A stretch of 40,716 nt of DNA from a virus, in IMG/VR virus record IMGVR_UViG_3300032118_000020, positions 1 through 40,716 of that record. The stretch is one strand, 5' to 3'. A model generated the notes under the pieces. It did not search any database and had not been told where the DNA came from. It was given only the letters and a program-made list of their open reading frames with translations. This document shows, piece after piece, positions 15,933 to 24,156 of the stretch. The first letter of the stretch is position 1. Each line of letters begins with the position of its first letter. Position numbers and translations under genes: made by a program.

Positions 15933-16157
15933 ATGGAGAGTATAAATATGGAATCGGAAGAATTGAAATTCAGAATTAATTTATGTAAGTTTTGTATCAA
16001 GACATTAGAGGAAGTTGCTGACGATGAGCCATTGAAGAAAGATGCATTGGAACATTATCGTAAACAATTGGCTACATTGGAAAGCAGACTTCCTAAGCCT
16101 CCACCAACTGTGATCGGGTTGAAGACAGCAGTTTTATCTGCTGTAATTCTTAAATAA
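15933..16157 (+). CDS. small helical protein, function unknown
   Basis: The product is 74 residues from ATG 15933 (AGGA 5 nt upstream), or 69 from ATG 15948 (GGAGAG upstream). Both sites are reasonable. Residues 8-50 form an amphipathic helix with EELKFRINLCKFCIKTLEEV, and the C-terminus is hydrophobic (TVIGLKTAVLSAVILK) and could lie against a membrane. No family is recognised. It sits between a membrane protein and a structural protein. Confidence 0.6.
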   Translation: MESINMESEELKFRINLCKFCIKTLEEVADDEPLKKDALEHYRKQLATLESRLPKPPPTVIGLKTAVLSAVILK

Positions 16158-16167
16158 GGAGAATGAT

Positions 16168-16593
16168 ATGGCTGAGGGTGATGCTACTATAATGAATAAT
16201 TTCAAAGAGCAATTGCTCCTGAAGATAATAGATTGTGATAGCGACACATTCAAGATGGCGTTATATTCTGTCGCATTAGCGAGTCCTGATGGAGCCCCAG
16301 CATATTCTGTCACTAACGAGATTGCTCCAGGCGGTTCTTACTCTGCCGGTGGTCAATCTATCGGCACGCCTGTGGTAACTCAGGATGACACGAACAACTG
16401 GGCAAAGTGGGATGATGACGGCACAGATGTAACGTGGGCAGCACTTCCGACAGCGACAATTCTTGCTGCTAGGTTGTATGACGATACGACCACTCCCAAG
16501 CATGTGTGTATCGAATGGGAAATTGCCACAAACAGCAATGGTGGTGATTACACTTTGCAATTTGGTACCAATGGTATTATGACATTGGTATGA
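16168..16593 (+). CDS. virion structural protein (decoration or tail-associated type)
   Basis: The opening MAEGDATIMNNFKEQLLLK followed by DSDTFKMALYS is characteristic of a widespread small phage structural protein: an N-terminal helix (FKEQLL), then a beta strand of the form D-xx-K-x-AL. The rest is beta-rich with Gly/Asn/Asp turns, lacks Cys apart from two residues, and ends in a Gly-rich strand. AAGGAG lies 7 nt before the ATG. The stop overlaps the next gene (ATGA). I cannot decide between head decoration and tail roles. Confidence 0.6.
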   Translation: MAEGDATIMNNFKEQLLLKIIDCDSDTFKMALYSVALASPDGAPAYSVTNEIAPGGSYSAGGQSIGTPVVTQDDTNNWAKWDDDGTDVTWAALPTATILAARLYDDTTTPKHVCIEWEIATNSNGGDYTLQFGTNGIMTLV

Positions 16594-17270
16594 ACAAAAC
16601 TATCTACACGCTGAATGTAGATAATTATAGTCCTGAGATAACAGAATTAACATATCCTTTGCTGAAAAGATATGCGGAAAAGATAGAAGCAGAATTCTAC
16701 ATTATCTCAGAACGTAATTATCCTTCTTATGCTCCAGTCTATGAGAAGTTGCAGATATACGATTTACAACTTCATAGGAAAGACGATTGGAGCATTTATA
16801 TCGATAGTGATGCACTTGTTCATCCAGACTTGTTTGATCCCACTGAATTCATACATAAAGACACGATCATGCACAATGGTATGGATATGGCTAATAATCG
16901 ATGGAGGTACGATAGGTTCTTCCGCAGAGATGGAAGACATATAGGTTCGTGTAACTGGTTCACGATTGCGTCAGATTGGTGCAGAGAACTATGGCATCCA
17001 TTAGACGATATCACGTATGAAGAAGCATTGGAAAATATATTCCCTATCCAAGCAGAGTTGAATACTGTCATTACCAGAGAGCATTTGATAGATGATTACA
17101 CACTTTCTCGCAATATTGCTAAGTATGGATTACATGTAAAGACTCTGATGGAGCTTCAGAAAGATATAGGTGATGTCGGCAACTATCTTTGGCATCAGTA
17201 CACAATTTCCATTGATGATAAAATCACTCAGATGAAAGCGATAATTGAAGGATGGGGCACTGATGGGTAG
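16590..17270 (+). CDS. GT-A fold glycosyltransferase (galactosyltransferase-like)
   Basis: The 226-residue protein has an N-terminal strand KTIYTLNVDNYSPEI, the helix YPLLKRYAEKIEAEFYIIS, and the conserved block YEKLQIYDLQ followed by WSIYIDSDALVHPDLFD. The DSD is the metal-binding DxD. This order (a K-x-x-L helix, then the IDSDA strand) is that of the GMA12/MNN10 and GT8-like superfamily that moves galactose or glucose. The C-terminal region includes HQYTISIDDK. It lies between two virion genes (ATGA overlap upstream, 8-nt overlap downstream), so a virion protein such as the adhesin is a plausible acceptor. That is inference. Confidence 0.72.
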   Translation: MNKTIYTLNVDNYSPEITELTYPLLKRYAEKIEAEFYIISERNYPSYAPVYEKLQIYDLQLHRKDDWSIYIDSDALVHPDLFDPTEFIHKDTIMHNGMDMANNRWRYDRFFRRDGRHIGSCNWFTIASDWCRELWHPLDDITYEEALENIFPIQAELNTVITREHLIDDYTLSRNIAKYGLHVKTLMELQKDIGDVGNYLWHQYTISIDDKITQMKAIIEGWGTDG

Positions 17271-19191
17271 CAATAACCAGAATGTAGCTGGCAGTTATAA
17301 CTGGACTTGTCCTGCCAATGTTTCAAGCGCGACCATAGAAATTTGGGGTGCTGGTGGCGGTGGAGGCGGGTCTAATGTCAACACGACTACTGGTGGGTCT
17401 GGTGGTGGCGGTGGTGGTGCATATGCACGCATCTATGTCACTGGACTTATTCCTGGCAACTTATATCCATTTGTCGTCGGAGCAGGAGGAGCAGGAGGTC
17501 CTGCAGGAAACAATAATGGATCTCCTGGTACTTCATCTACATTCAACAATAACTCAGGTGGAAATACTTCTACAATTTTAGGTGCTAATGGTGGTCTTGG
17601 TGGTATCAATGCAGCCAACACAGGAAATAAGTCTGGTCTTGGTGGTGCTGCTAATGGTTCTGGTGGTGGTATCACTTCTTACAAAGGTGGTAATGGTGCC
17701 AATGCTGGTGGTTCTCGTCTAGGTGGTGGTGCAGGTGCAGGTGCTGGAAATGCTAATGCCGGAGCAGATACTGCAGTTCAAACCGGTGCAACCGGAGCAA
17801 ACGGTGGTGGTTCTGGTGGTAACGGTGGAGCTCGAAATGCGAACGGCAACAATTTCCGGACTGAATCAGGTGCTGGTGGTGGTGGAGCAGGACAATCAAA
17901 TGGTACTGCTCGTGCTGGTGGGTATGGTGGGAATGGTAGAGTATATATCGCATGGGTAGAGCCAACTAGCATCTTGTTAGATACTGCTGTCTCGACTACT
18001 ACAGGTCAAGTGCTGACAGTTCAAAGTGTAGTTCCTCCAACGACTATTGTTCTTGATACAGCAGTCTTGACAGCGAATGGTAGAGCAATAACAATTTCCA
18101 AAGGAGCTGTATCTGTACAATTAGATACAGCTGTCTTGACTGCATCTGGTAAATCTATAACAATTTCTAAAGGAGCTGTATCTGTACAATTAGATACAGC
18201 TATCCTGACAGCGAACGGCATAACAATAACGATTTCTAAAGGAGCTGTATCTGTACAATTAGATACAGCTGTCTTGACTGCATCTGGTCAAGTATTGACT
18301 GTAGAAGCAATAACCAATATTCTTTTGGATACAGCAATCTTGACCGCATCTGGTCAGAAGATAACAGTTTCGTCTGTTACTCCTGGAATTGTGATTACAC
18401 TTGATACCGCTGTGCTTACAGCTAGTGGACAAATATTGGATATAATTCCTGGAGCAGTGTCTAAATTGCTAGATACTGCTGTGCTTACTGCGTCAGGACA
18501 GTCTCTTGATGTTGTTCCTGGTGCTAGATCTATTGTGTTAGATACAGCAATCTTGACTGCATCAGGACAAATTATCGATATAGTTCCAGGAGCTAGAACA
18601 CTTGTTCTAGCTACAGCAATTGTAACAGCAATTGGGCAATCTATAATTGTCGATGCTGGAATACCACCAATAGTGATTGTGTTAGATACAGCAATTGTAA
18701 CAGCAACAGGACGTGTTCTAGATGTAATACCAGGTTCAAGAACAATTCTTTTGGATACAGCAATCTTGACTGCTACAGGTATTCATCTGACAGTCAGCAT
18801 AGGATTAATAGTACATCTGGATACTGCTGTTCTTACAGCAAATGGTGTGGTACTTGATGTTGTTCCTGGAACAAAGACGGTTCTATTAGATACAGCAATC
18901 TTGACCACATCTGGACAAATTATTGATGTAGTTCCAGGTGCTAGAACAAGTGTTCTAGACACAGCAATCTTGACCTCGTCAGGACAGTCTCTTGATGTTG
19001 TTCCTGGAACAAAGACGGTTCTATTAGATACAGCAATCTTGACCGCATCTGGGCAAGATATAAGTGTGTTTGCCAATGTGTTAATTTTATTGGCTACAGC
19101 AATCATAACAGCCAATGGGCAGAGATTGTCTGTAAGTTCTGGTGCAGACATCGATAAATTGTTCAAAGGAATGTTCAAAGGAATGAGGTAA
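17263..19191 (+). CDS. Gly-rich adhesin / tail-fibre-type protein with 17 tandem repeats
   Basis: ATG 17263 has AAGGATGGGG upstream and is preferred over the TTG at 17245. Residues 1-235 form a polyglycine-rich domain that opens with a W-T-C-P-A-NV strand and contains many GGGG runs and GGAGG blocks. Such Gly-rich sandwiches occur in phage receptor-binding adhesins. Residues about 237-628 are 17 units of about 23 residues around LDTAILTASGQ-LDVVPGA (listed as a repeat). The C-terminus (DKLFKGMFKGMR) is short and basic. The polypeptide would be a long beta-structured extracellular fibre. A glycosyltransferase gene lies directly upstream and an appendage-type protein directly downstream. No trimerisation domain or chaperone is recognised. 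Confidence 0.75.
   Translation: MGSNNQNVAGSYNWTCPANVSSATIEIWGAGGGGGGSNVNTTTGGSGGGGGGAYARIYVTGLIPGNLYPFVVGAGGAGGPAGNNNGSPGTSSTFNNNSGGNTSTILGANGGLGGINAANTGNKSGLGGAANGSGGGITSYKGGNGANAGGSRLGGGAGAGAGNANAGADTAVQTGATGANGGGSGGNGGARNANGNNFRTESGAGGGGAGQSNGTARAGGYGGNGRVYIAWVEPTSILLDTAVSTTTGQVLTVQSVVPPTTIVLDTAVLTANGRAITISKGAVSVQLDTAVLTASGKSITISKGAVSVQLDTAILTANGITITISKGAVSVQLDTAVLTASGQVLTVEAITNILLDTAILTASGQKITVSSVTPGIVITLDTAVLTASGQILDIIPGAVSKLLDTAVLTASGQSLDVVPGARSIVLDTAILTASGQIIDIVPGARTLVLATAIVTAIGQSIIVDAGIPPIVIVLDTAIVTATGRVLDVIPGSRTILLDTAILTATGIHLTVSIGLIVHLDTAVLTANGVVLDVVPGTKTVLLDTAILTTSGQIIDVVPGARTSVLDTAILTSSGQSLDVVPGTKTVLLDTAILTASGQDISVFANVLILLATAIITANGQRLSVSSGADIDKLFKGMFKGMR
17971..19145 (+). repeat. 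17 tandem ~69-bp repeats encoding LDTAxLTASGQ units
   Basis: Seventeen in-frame units of 63-75 bp encode LDTA(V/I)LTA(S/N)GQ followed by a variable strand (TISKGAVS, DVVPGA, DIIPGA). Some neighbours are almost identical in DNA. The stretch around GTATCTGTACAATTAGATAC recurs before units 3, 4 and 5, and GGAACAAAGACGGTTCTATT before units 14 and 16. This points to recent duplication and likely copy-number variation. Two units have lost the Asp (LATA). Confidence 0.92.
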
Positions 19192-19193
19192 TT

Positions 19194-19727
19194 ATGATAT
19201 ACGAATATTGGGTGCCGAATCAACAGAATCTTATCACTTTTATCATGATAGATGCTGGAGGAAATGAAGTCTCTGGACTTGGGGCAGGATTGACTATGAC
19301 TATTTCCAAGAATGGTGGAGCTCCTGTTCCATGTGCTGGTGTTCAGGCTGAGATGAGTAATGGGTGGTACAGTTATATATCTACAGCAGGAGAAGCAGAT
19401 ACTATCGGAACAATATCTATCATAGTCACCGGTGTTGGTTGCAGACAGCAAAATCTTGAATATGTGGTAGAACATCGCAATTTCAATTGTATTTCATTTA
19501 CTTATACAGTTACAGATGTTGCATTGAATCCATTGGAAGATGTAGAATGTTGTTTTAGTATAGATACTGCTGGAGTACATATTGTATGGAAAGGTTATAC
19601 AGATATATTTGGTGTTGCTCGTGATAGTGTTGGAAATCTTCCGTGCCTTGATGCTGGAACATACTACATTAGACGTAAGAAGACTGGATATACATTTGTC
19701 GACCCTGATATGGAGGTGGTGTCATGA
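19194..19727 (+). CDS. two-domain beta-sandwich virion appendage protein
   Basis: Residues 1-95 contain LTMTISKNGGAPVPCAG, then MSNGWYSYISTAGEADTIGTI. This is the strand pattern of a small beta-sandwich common in phage base-plate or fibre proteins (skdGga ... GWYs ... Dt-G). Residues about 98-177 resemble a transthyretin/carboxypeptidase-regulatory-like Ig fold: FTYTVTDVALNPLEDVECCF, TDIFGVARDSVGNLP, AGTYYIRRKKTGY. It is probably an adaptor between the repeat fibre upstream and the neck or tail. The stop overlaps the next start (4 nt). Confidence 0.6.
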   Translation: MIYEYWVPNQQNLITFIMIDAGGNEVSGLGAGLTMTISKNGGAPVPCAGVQAEMSNGWYSYISTAGEADTIGTISIIVTGVGCRQQNLEYVVEHRNFNCISFTYTVTDVALNPLEDVECCFSIDTAGVHIVWKGYTDIFGVARDSVGNLPCLDAGTYYIRRKKTGYTFVDPDMEVVS

Positions 19728-20794
19728 GTCCTGATACTGGTTCTGGAATTGGAACTCCTGTTGTATTAGTGCCATGTGTTGGTGGTCCGTGCGATACTGA
19801 TATACTGAATAGTGTTCAACTTGGTCTGACACTTGACAGATATCAAGAGATTATGCGTCTTGCTCCTGCTGCATTCAATGGTCTGAATAAACCTGATGAA
19901 GCTGGATGTTATGATTGTGCTGCGATATGGAAACAGACCGATCGTGATGGCATGGCATTGGCTATTGCTCAGGCTGAGGAGATGCGAGAGCGTGAGTTGG
20001 GTTATCATGTCGCTCCTAAATACGATTTGGAGATACATGATTACGATTCTAGTTGTATGTATTTCCTGAATTGGAAATATCTAGTCAAGATAGGCACATA
20101 TGCTTCTTCAGATATTTCTATCGGTGTTCCTATTATACTGAATCCTTTGTCAGATCCTGTTGTGTTTGCTGTGGCAACTACAGTTACAGATCCTAGTGAG
20201 ATTTGTGTATTTTATCCTGGGACTATAATCAGAATCAATCCATCTAAGATTACTATCAGTGGAGGTACAGCAACTATTTGTATTCCTAGACCAAGGTTGC
20301 GATTATTGTCTGTAGACACTAATTGTGATCCTGCTCCAGATTACTATGACGACAATAATTTCGAGACATCTGTAGATGTGAAACGTTGTTATATTGACAC
20401 GACAGATGGAGTAGATATCACGTGTATGAACTATTGTGATTGCACTACTTCTGTGGTAACTGATTGGTGCGAGACTGTAAGAAACTACAAGCTGTCTGTC
20501 ATAAAAGTATTTCCAATATCGTGTACGAGCTCGTGTTGTCATCGTAAGACTGCTACGATTCCTTATTGGTCAGGAATATATCCCTCTATCTATACAGAAA
20601 TGACGACTGCTTCTCTTGCTCATTCTGTATTGAAAGATATCATACCTGCAATGGTAGATCTGTGTAATTGTTGGAAAGCAGATATGGTTGTGGAAGATAA
20701 TGCTGTATGGAATCCTTATGGCATCACAAATGGTGCTATCAAAGCATGGTTGGCAGACAGTAGAGCAAGAGCTGGCGGTGGAGGGAAGTTCTAA
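19724..20794 (+). CDS. Cys-rich virion connector/neck candidate
   Basis: In 356 residues, the N-terminal 100 hold the helix-rich segment LTLDRYQEIMRLAPAAFNG, then ADRD-like AIAQAEEMRERELGYHVAPKY, split here as AIAQAEEMRERELGY and HVAPKY. Helical modules of this kind occur in head-tail connector proteins. The remaining 250 residues are beta-rich and contain about 20 Cys, including CYDC, CMNYCDC and CTSSCC. This is extreme for a phage structural protein and suggests disulphides or metal clusters. It ends in a Gly-rich tail. The closest role I can support is a virion connector or neck protein. It is the last gene before the replication module. Confidence 0.5.
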   Translation: MSPDTGSGIGTPVVLVPCVGGPCDTDILNSVQLGLTLDRYQEIMRLAPAAFNGLNKPDEAGCYDCAAIWKQTDRDGMALAIAQAEEMRERELGYHVAPKYDLEIHDYDSSCMYFLNWKYLVKIGTYASSDISIGVPIILNPLSDPVVFAVATTVTDPSEICVFYPGTIIRINPSKITISGGTATICIPRPRLRLLSVDTNCDPAPDYYDDNNFETSVDVKRCYIDTTDGVDITCMNYCDCTTSVVTDWCETVRNYKLSVIKVFPISCTSSCCHRKTATIPYWSGIYPSIYTEMTTASLAHSVLKDIIPAMVDLCNCWKADMVVEDNAVWNPYGITNGAIKAWLADSRARAGGGGKF

Positions 20795-20804
20795 GGACAT
20801 TCAC

Positions 20805-20821
20805 AAGTTTAGTTGTATAGG
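20805..20821 (+). promoter_or_regulatory. AAGTTTAG element 3, upstream of the replication module
   Basis: AAGTTTAGTTGTATAGG lies 10 nt after the last virion gene stop and just before the structured leader of the helicase gene. It is the cleanest match to the element consensus, and a transcript starting near 20820 would contain the whole leader. Confidence 0.4.
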
Positions 20822-20968
20822 CAGTTAGTATCCGATTCACCATCTAAGAAAGAGAGAAAGCTGCCGAATTGAATCCTGAGTTGCTGAGAATAGATAACCA
20901 GACTACGCACCCGTATCGTTCTGGAACAGAAATGACTCGGCAACTCGGGATTATCTCAGGATTATCTA
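20822..20968 (+). promoter_or_regulatory. structured leader RNA of the helicase gene
   Basis: This 147-nt non-coding stretch contains a long hairpin. AATCCTGAGTTGCTGAG (20872-20888) pairs along all 17 positions with CTCGGCAACTCGGGATT (20936-20952), with two G-U pairs. Inside are CCAGA/TCTGG (20898-20902 / 20920-20924) and TACG/CGTA. GGATTATCT is repeated at 20948 and 20959, just before the start codon, and both copies can compete for AGATAA on the left side of the loop. GGCAG/CTGCC offers another 5' stem. No ORF or tRNA is present. It looks like a regulatory 5' UTR. Confidence 0.5.
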
Positions 20969-22315
20969 ATGAGAATACAGGTCGGCGATATCTATTCTAA
21001 GATTCTTAATCCAATCAATTACGAAGGATTGTCAATAATTCGTGAGATATGCAGGGCTAGACCATCTGGATATGTGTTCATGAAGAAATACAAGATGGGG
21101 GTGTGGGATGGTTACATAAGTCTGATGGGCAGCTTTTCCAAATTTCCGACAGGATTACTTCATAGAGTAAAAGATGCGTTGCGTGCGAAGAACATCAAAT
21201 GTGAATTCATAGACGAGCCTGAATTCAGAGGGTGGACTGTATGTACTGACGAATTAGATGGTGTTATTCTGAGAGATTATCAGATATATGCTGCCGAAAC
21301 ATTGCTGAAAGCCACAAGGGGAGTTGCCAAGATGGCGACGAATTCTGGTAAGACAGAAGTTATCGCTGCAATTATAAAGAAACTGAATAAGAAATCTGTT
21401 GTGCTGGTACATCGTAAGGAATTATTGTATCAGACTGCAGAGAGGATTTCCAATAGGCTAAATTGTAAAGTTGGCATGATTGGTGATGGTATCTGGACCA
21501 TGGAAGATATAACTGTGGCTATGGTCCAGACTCTGAGTTCTAGAGGGGTGCAGGACTTTTCCAATAATGAAGTTGTTATCATAGATGAATGTCATCATAC
21601 TTCGTCAGATCAGACCATGGATGTGTTGTTCCATTTGCCTGGTATGTATAGATATGGTTTCTCAGGAACTCCGTTGAAACGTGATGTGTTGTCTGATTTG
21701 AAATTGATTTCTCTCACTGGCGAAGTCATTGTTGATGTATCTAACAAGGAGATGATAGAATCAGGATACAGTGCAAAGCCACAAGTCAACATAGTATCAG
21801 TAGAGAGCACTAGCATAGAAGAATGGGAAGATTCATACAGTAACGCATACGATGTACAGATAGTACATAATGTTCACAGGAATTTGATTATTTCCAAGAT
21901 TGCTAAGAATTCTATAGGTACGATTCTTATTCTTGTAGAGAGAATCGAACATGGCAAGATATTGCACGACTTGATTCCTGGTTCCTTGTTCGTGAATGGT
22001 TCGTTCGATTCTGAGTATAGACGAGGCATTCTGAAAGCTATGAAGAAGGGAGGTGTATATATCGCGACTCCGATATTCGATGAAGGAATTGATGTTCCTT
22101 CTATTAGTACACTAATAATTGCATGTGGTGGAAATTCTAGCAACAAGTTGTTACAGAGATTGGGTCGTGGTCTTCGGAAGAAGACATATGATAATGTCGT
22201 CAAGGTGTACGATTTCATAGACGACACAAATATATATCTGTTCAAGCATTCTGAAAATAGAATTGACACTTTCATAAACGAAGGATTCGAGGTCATGAAA
22301 TATGCCGAGGAATGA
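20969..22315 (+). CDS. uvsW: UvsW-like SF2 DNA helicase
   Basis: All SF2 motifs are visible in 448 residues: a Q-like LRDYQ (101-105), Walker A ATNSGKTE (123-130), motif Ia LVHRKEL, motif II DECHH (206-210), motif III FSGTP (231-235), motif IV LILVER, motif V ATPIFDEGIDVPS and motif VI QRLGRGLRKK (396-405). The N-terminal 95 residues (PSGYVFMKKYKMGVWDG...FPTGLL) are the small domain typical of T4 UvsW, which unwinds R-loops and branched DNA and drives fork regression. The length fits. A structured leader precedes it, AGGA lies 8 nt before the ATG, and it overlaps the next gene by 14 nt. It opens the replication cluster. Confidence 0.88.
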   Translation: MRIQVGDIYSKILNPINYEGLSIIREICRARPSGYVFMKKYKMGVWDGYISLMGSFSKFPTGLLHRVKDALRAKNIKCEFIDEPEFRGWTVCTDELDGVILRDYQIYAAETLLKATRGVAKMATNSGKTEVIAAIIKKLNKKSVVLVHRKELLYQTAERISNRLNCKVGMIGDGIWTMEDITVAMVQTLSSRGVQDFSNNEVVIIDECHHTSSDQTMDVLFHLPGMYRYGFSGTPLKRDVLSDLKLISLTGEVIVDVSNKEMIESGYSAKPQVNIVSVESTSIEEWEDSYSNAYDVQIVHNVHRNLIISKIAKNSIGTILILVERIEHGKILHDLIPGSLFVNGSFDSEYRRGILKAMKKGGVYIATPIFDEGIDVPSISTLIIACGGNSSNKLLQRLGRGLRKKTYDNVVKVYDFIDDTNIYLFKHSENRIDTFINEGFEVMKYAEE

Positions 22316-22883
22316 TTACCCACAAGCTGTGTTTCATTATCAGACTGCCACAAAGAAGATATATGGCAAGAATGTCTGGGTTCCGACATTAGAATTTCCA
22401 AGATTTAGAGTGTTGGAAGATGATTTGCGTGAGATAGGAGCGTCGTCTAAAGATTACGCTTATACAGTATTGGAAGTGCTTAGAGCATGGACTGAAGAGC
22501 ATCATATGGATCATGTGCCGACAAGAATGTTCTGTGGCAAATTTGCCATGAAGAAATTCTTGAAGGTTTGGAAATCAGAAACTGTGTCTATAGAAGATAC
22601 CAGTGCTGATGAACTAAAACATGATGAAAGATTGGTTGCAGAATTGTATCTATCAGGGCGACTGAAGAGTATGAATGTTACGTTAGATAATGCTGTGTCT
22701 GACATCAGACCATTGTTATCAAAGAAATGGTTGGAAATGTATGACAATAAGAAATACAGACCTTGTTTAGGAGATGTCATTGATGAATTGTGTGCTGAAT
22801 TTGGCATTAGTTATGCTAGAGACTACGATGATCTTGCTACAAGGATAGCAGTGAAGAATGGGAAATCAATACGAGTTCGATAA
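22302..22883 (+). CDS. unknown protein between two helicase genes
   Basis: This 193-residue, mainly helical protein overlaps the UvsW-like gene by 14 nt and the DnaB-like gene by 26 nt, so it is translationally linked to both. A central segment (SKDYAYTVLEVLRAWTEEH) and a C-terminal helix pair (WLEMYDNKKYRPCLGDVIDELC) can be seen, but no nucleotide-binding motif. Position alone would allow a helicase loader or assembly factor. There is no sequence support for that. Confidence 0.65.
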   Translation: MPRNDYPQAVFHYQTATKKIYGKNVWVPTLEFPRFRVLEDDLREIGASSKDYAYTVLEVLRAWTEEHHMDHVPTRMFCGKFAMKKFLKVWKSETVSIEDTSADELKHDERLVAELYLSGRLKSMNVTLDNAVSDIRPLLSKKWLEMYDNKKYRPCLGDVIDELCAEFGISYARDYDDLATRIAVKNGKSIRVR

Positions 22884-24156
22884 GAATTTCAGACTGAAAA
22901 TCTTGGCTTGTATGCTGGACCCAGATTGGTATGCTACTCATGGTGGCATAGTCAAGCCCGAGCATTTTCCTACAGATGAAGAATCTGAATTCGTTTCTCT
23001 AGTAGATGATTTTCATGAGAAATATTCTAGATTACCATCCGACCCATTTGATCTAGAGGCACTTACCAGTAGTGAGAACACTGTTGTGCTTATACATGAG
23101 GTATTCGGCATTGAAGAAGAGTATGATTTGGGATTGGCTGGCGATAAAGCTGTAGAATTTGCCAAGCAACAGGCTGTGAAACTTGCGATATTACAGTCTG
23201 TTGACGACATAAATAATGGAGATCTTTCCAACATTGTAGATAGGATGAAGGATGCGCTATCTGTTGGTTCTGATATTGGTGCTCTTGGCATAGATCCGTA
23301 TGTAGACACTGATAAATGGTTATACGATTATTGGAAGGACAAAGTCAGGACTGGTTGGACTCACATAGATAGAGTTCTAGAAGGAGGATTGTCTCCTCAG
23401 GAATTGGGTGTCATGTTAGGACCACAACATCGTGGTAAGAGCATGTCTCTCATCAACATAGGATTCGGTGCTGCATCGATAGGTTCTGGCAAGAATGTTG
23501 TTCACTTTACTCACGAAATGAGCGTTGCTCAAGTTGCTAAACGTTATGCTGCCAGGACAATGTTCAGATTTCCAACAATTGATGAAGATCTTGATAAGTA
23601 CAGTAGTGAATTGTACGATGCTGCTCGGCGACTTGTCAGTGGCAGGATAAAGATATTGGGTTCACGCGATGTAAAGAAGGCTGTCAGTACGATGACGATT
23701 GCCGATTTGAGAACAAAACTTTACCAACTTCAAGACAGTGGATTTAGGATAGATCTCGTAGTAGATGATTATGCAGATTTGATAAGACCGTCGAGGAAAT
23801 ATTCAGAGAGAAGATTCGAACTGAAAGATATCTACGATGGTATGAAGAATATAGCTGATGAATTCAATTGTCCGTTCTGGACGGCTTCACAGTCTAGACG
23901 TTCATCACACTCTAAAGAAATAGTATCTATGGACGATGTCGCTGAAGACATAAATAAAGTATCTATTGCTGATGTCGTCATTTCCATTTGTCAAACGAAA
24001 GAAGAGAAGGATTCAGACAGATGCCGACTGTTCACTGCGAAGGTGAGAGATGGGACAAGTGGGATGACATTCTCTGCCAAGTATTATGGTAAGAAACAGG
24101 CAATAATCACAACAGGTTTTGGTGGTCATGTCGATACTGAGGAATCAGATGTTTAG
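22858..24156 (+). CDS. dnaB: DnaB-like replicative helicase
   Basis: In 432 residues the RecA-like helicase core covers about 165-420. It contains a Walker A variant GPQHRGKS (188-195), HFTHEMS with catalytic-type Glu220, Walker B LVVDDYADLI (300-309) and motif ASQSRR with Gln345. A Lys-Arg element (AKVRDG) lies near 400. The N-terminal 160 residues are helical and shorter than in bacterial DnaB, as in T4 gp41-like and other phage replicative helicases. It acts as a hexamer unwinding the fork with the primase encoded next. It overlaps the primase gene by 8 nt. Confidence 0.88.
   Translation: MGNQYEFDKNFRLKILACMLDPDWYATHGGIVKPEHFPTDEESEFVSLVDDFHEKYSRLPSDPFDLEALTSSENTVVLIHEVFGIEEEYDLGLAGDKAVEFAKQQAVKLAILQSVDDINNGDLSNIVDRMKDALSVGSDIGALGIDPYVDTDKWLYDYWKDKVRTGWTHIDRVLEGGLSPQELGVMLGPQHRGKSMSLINIGFGAASIGSGKNVVHFTHEMSVAQVAKRYAARTMFRFPTIDEDLDKYSSELYDAARRLVSGRIKILGSRDVKKAVSTMTIADLRTKLYQLQDSGFRIDLVVDDYADLIRPSRKYSERRFELKDIYDGMKNIADEFNCPFWTASQSRRSSHSKEIVSMDDVAEDINKVSIADVVISICQTKEEKDSDRCRLFTAKVRDGTSGMTFSAKYYGKKQAIITTGFGGHVDTEESDV

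Noticed and set aside
15941-15950. T4-type late promoter TATAAATA before the small helical gene
   Set aside because: The same octamer occurs inside other genes (for example near 12274 and 38919), and a start here would leave almost no leader for the ATG at 15948.
17971-19145. CRISPR array
   Set aside because: Units are contiguous, in frame, have no unique spacers and encode a regular protein repeat within one long ORF.
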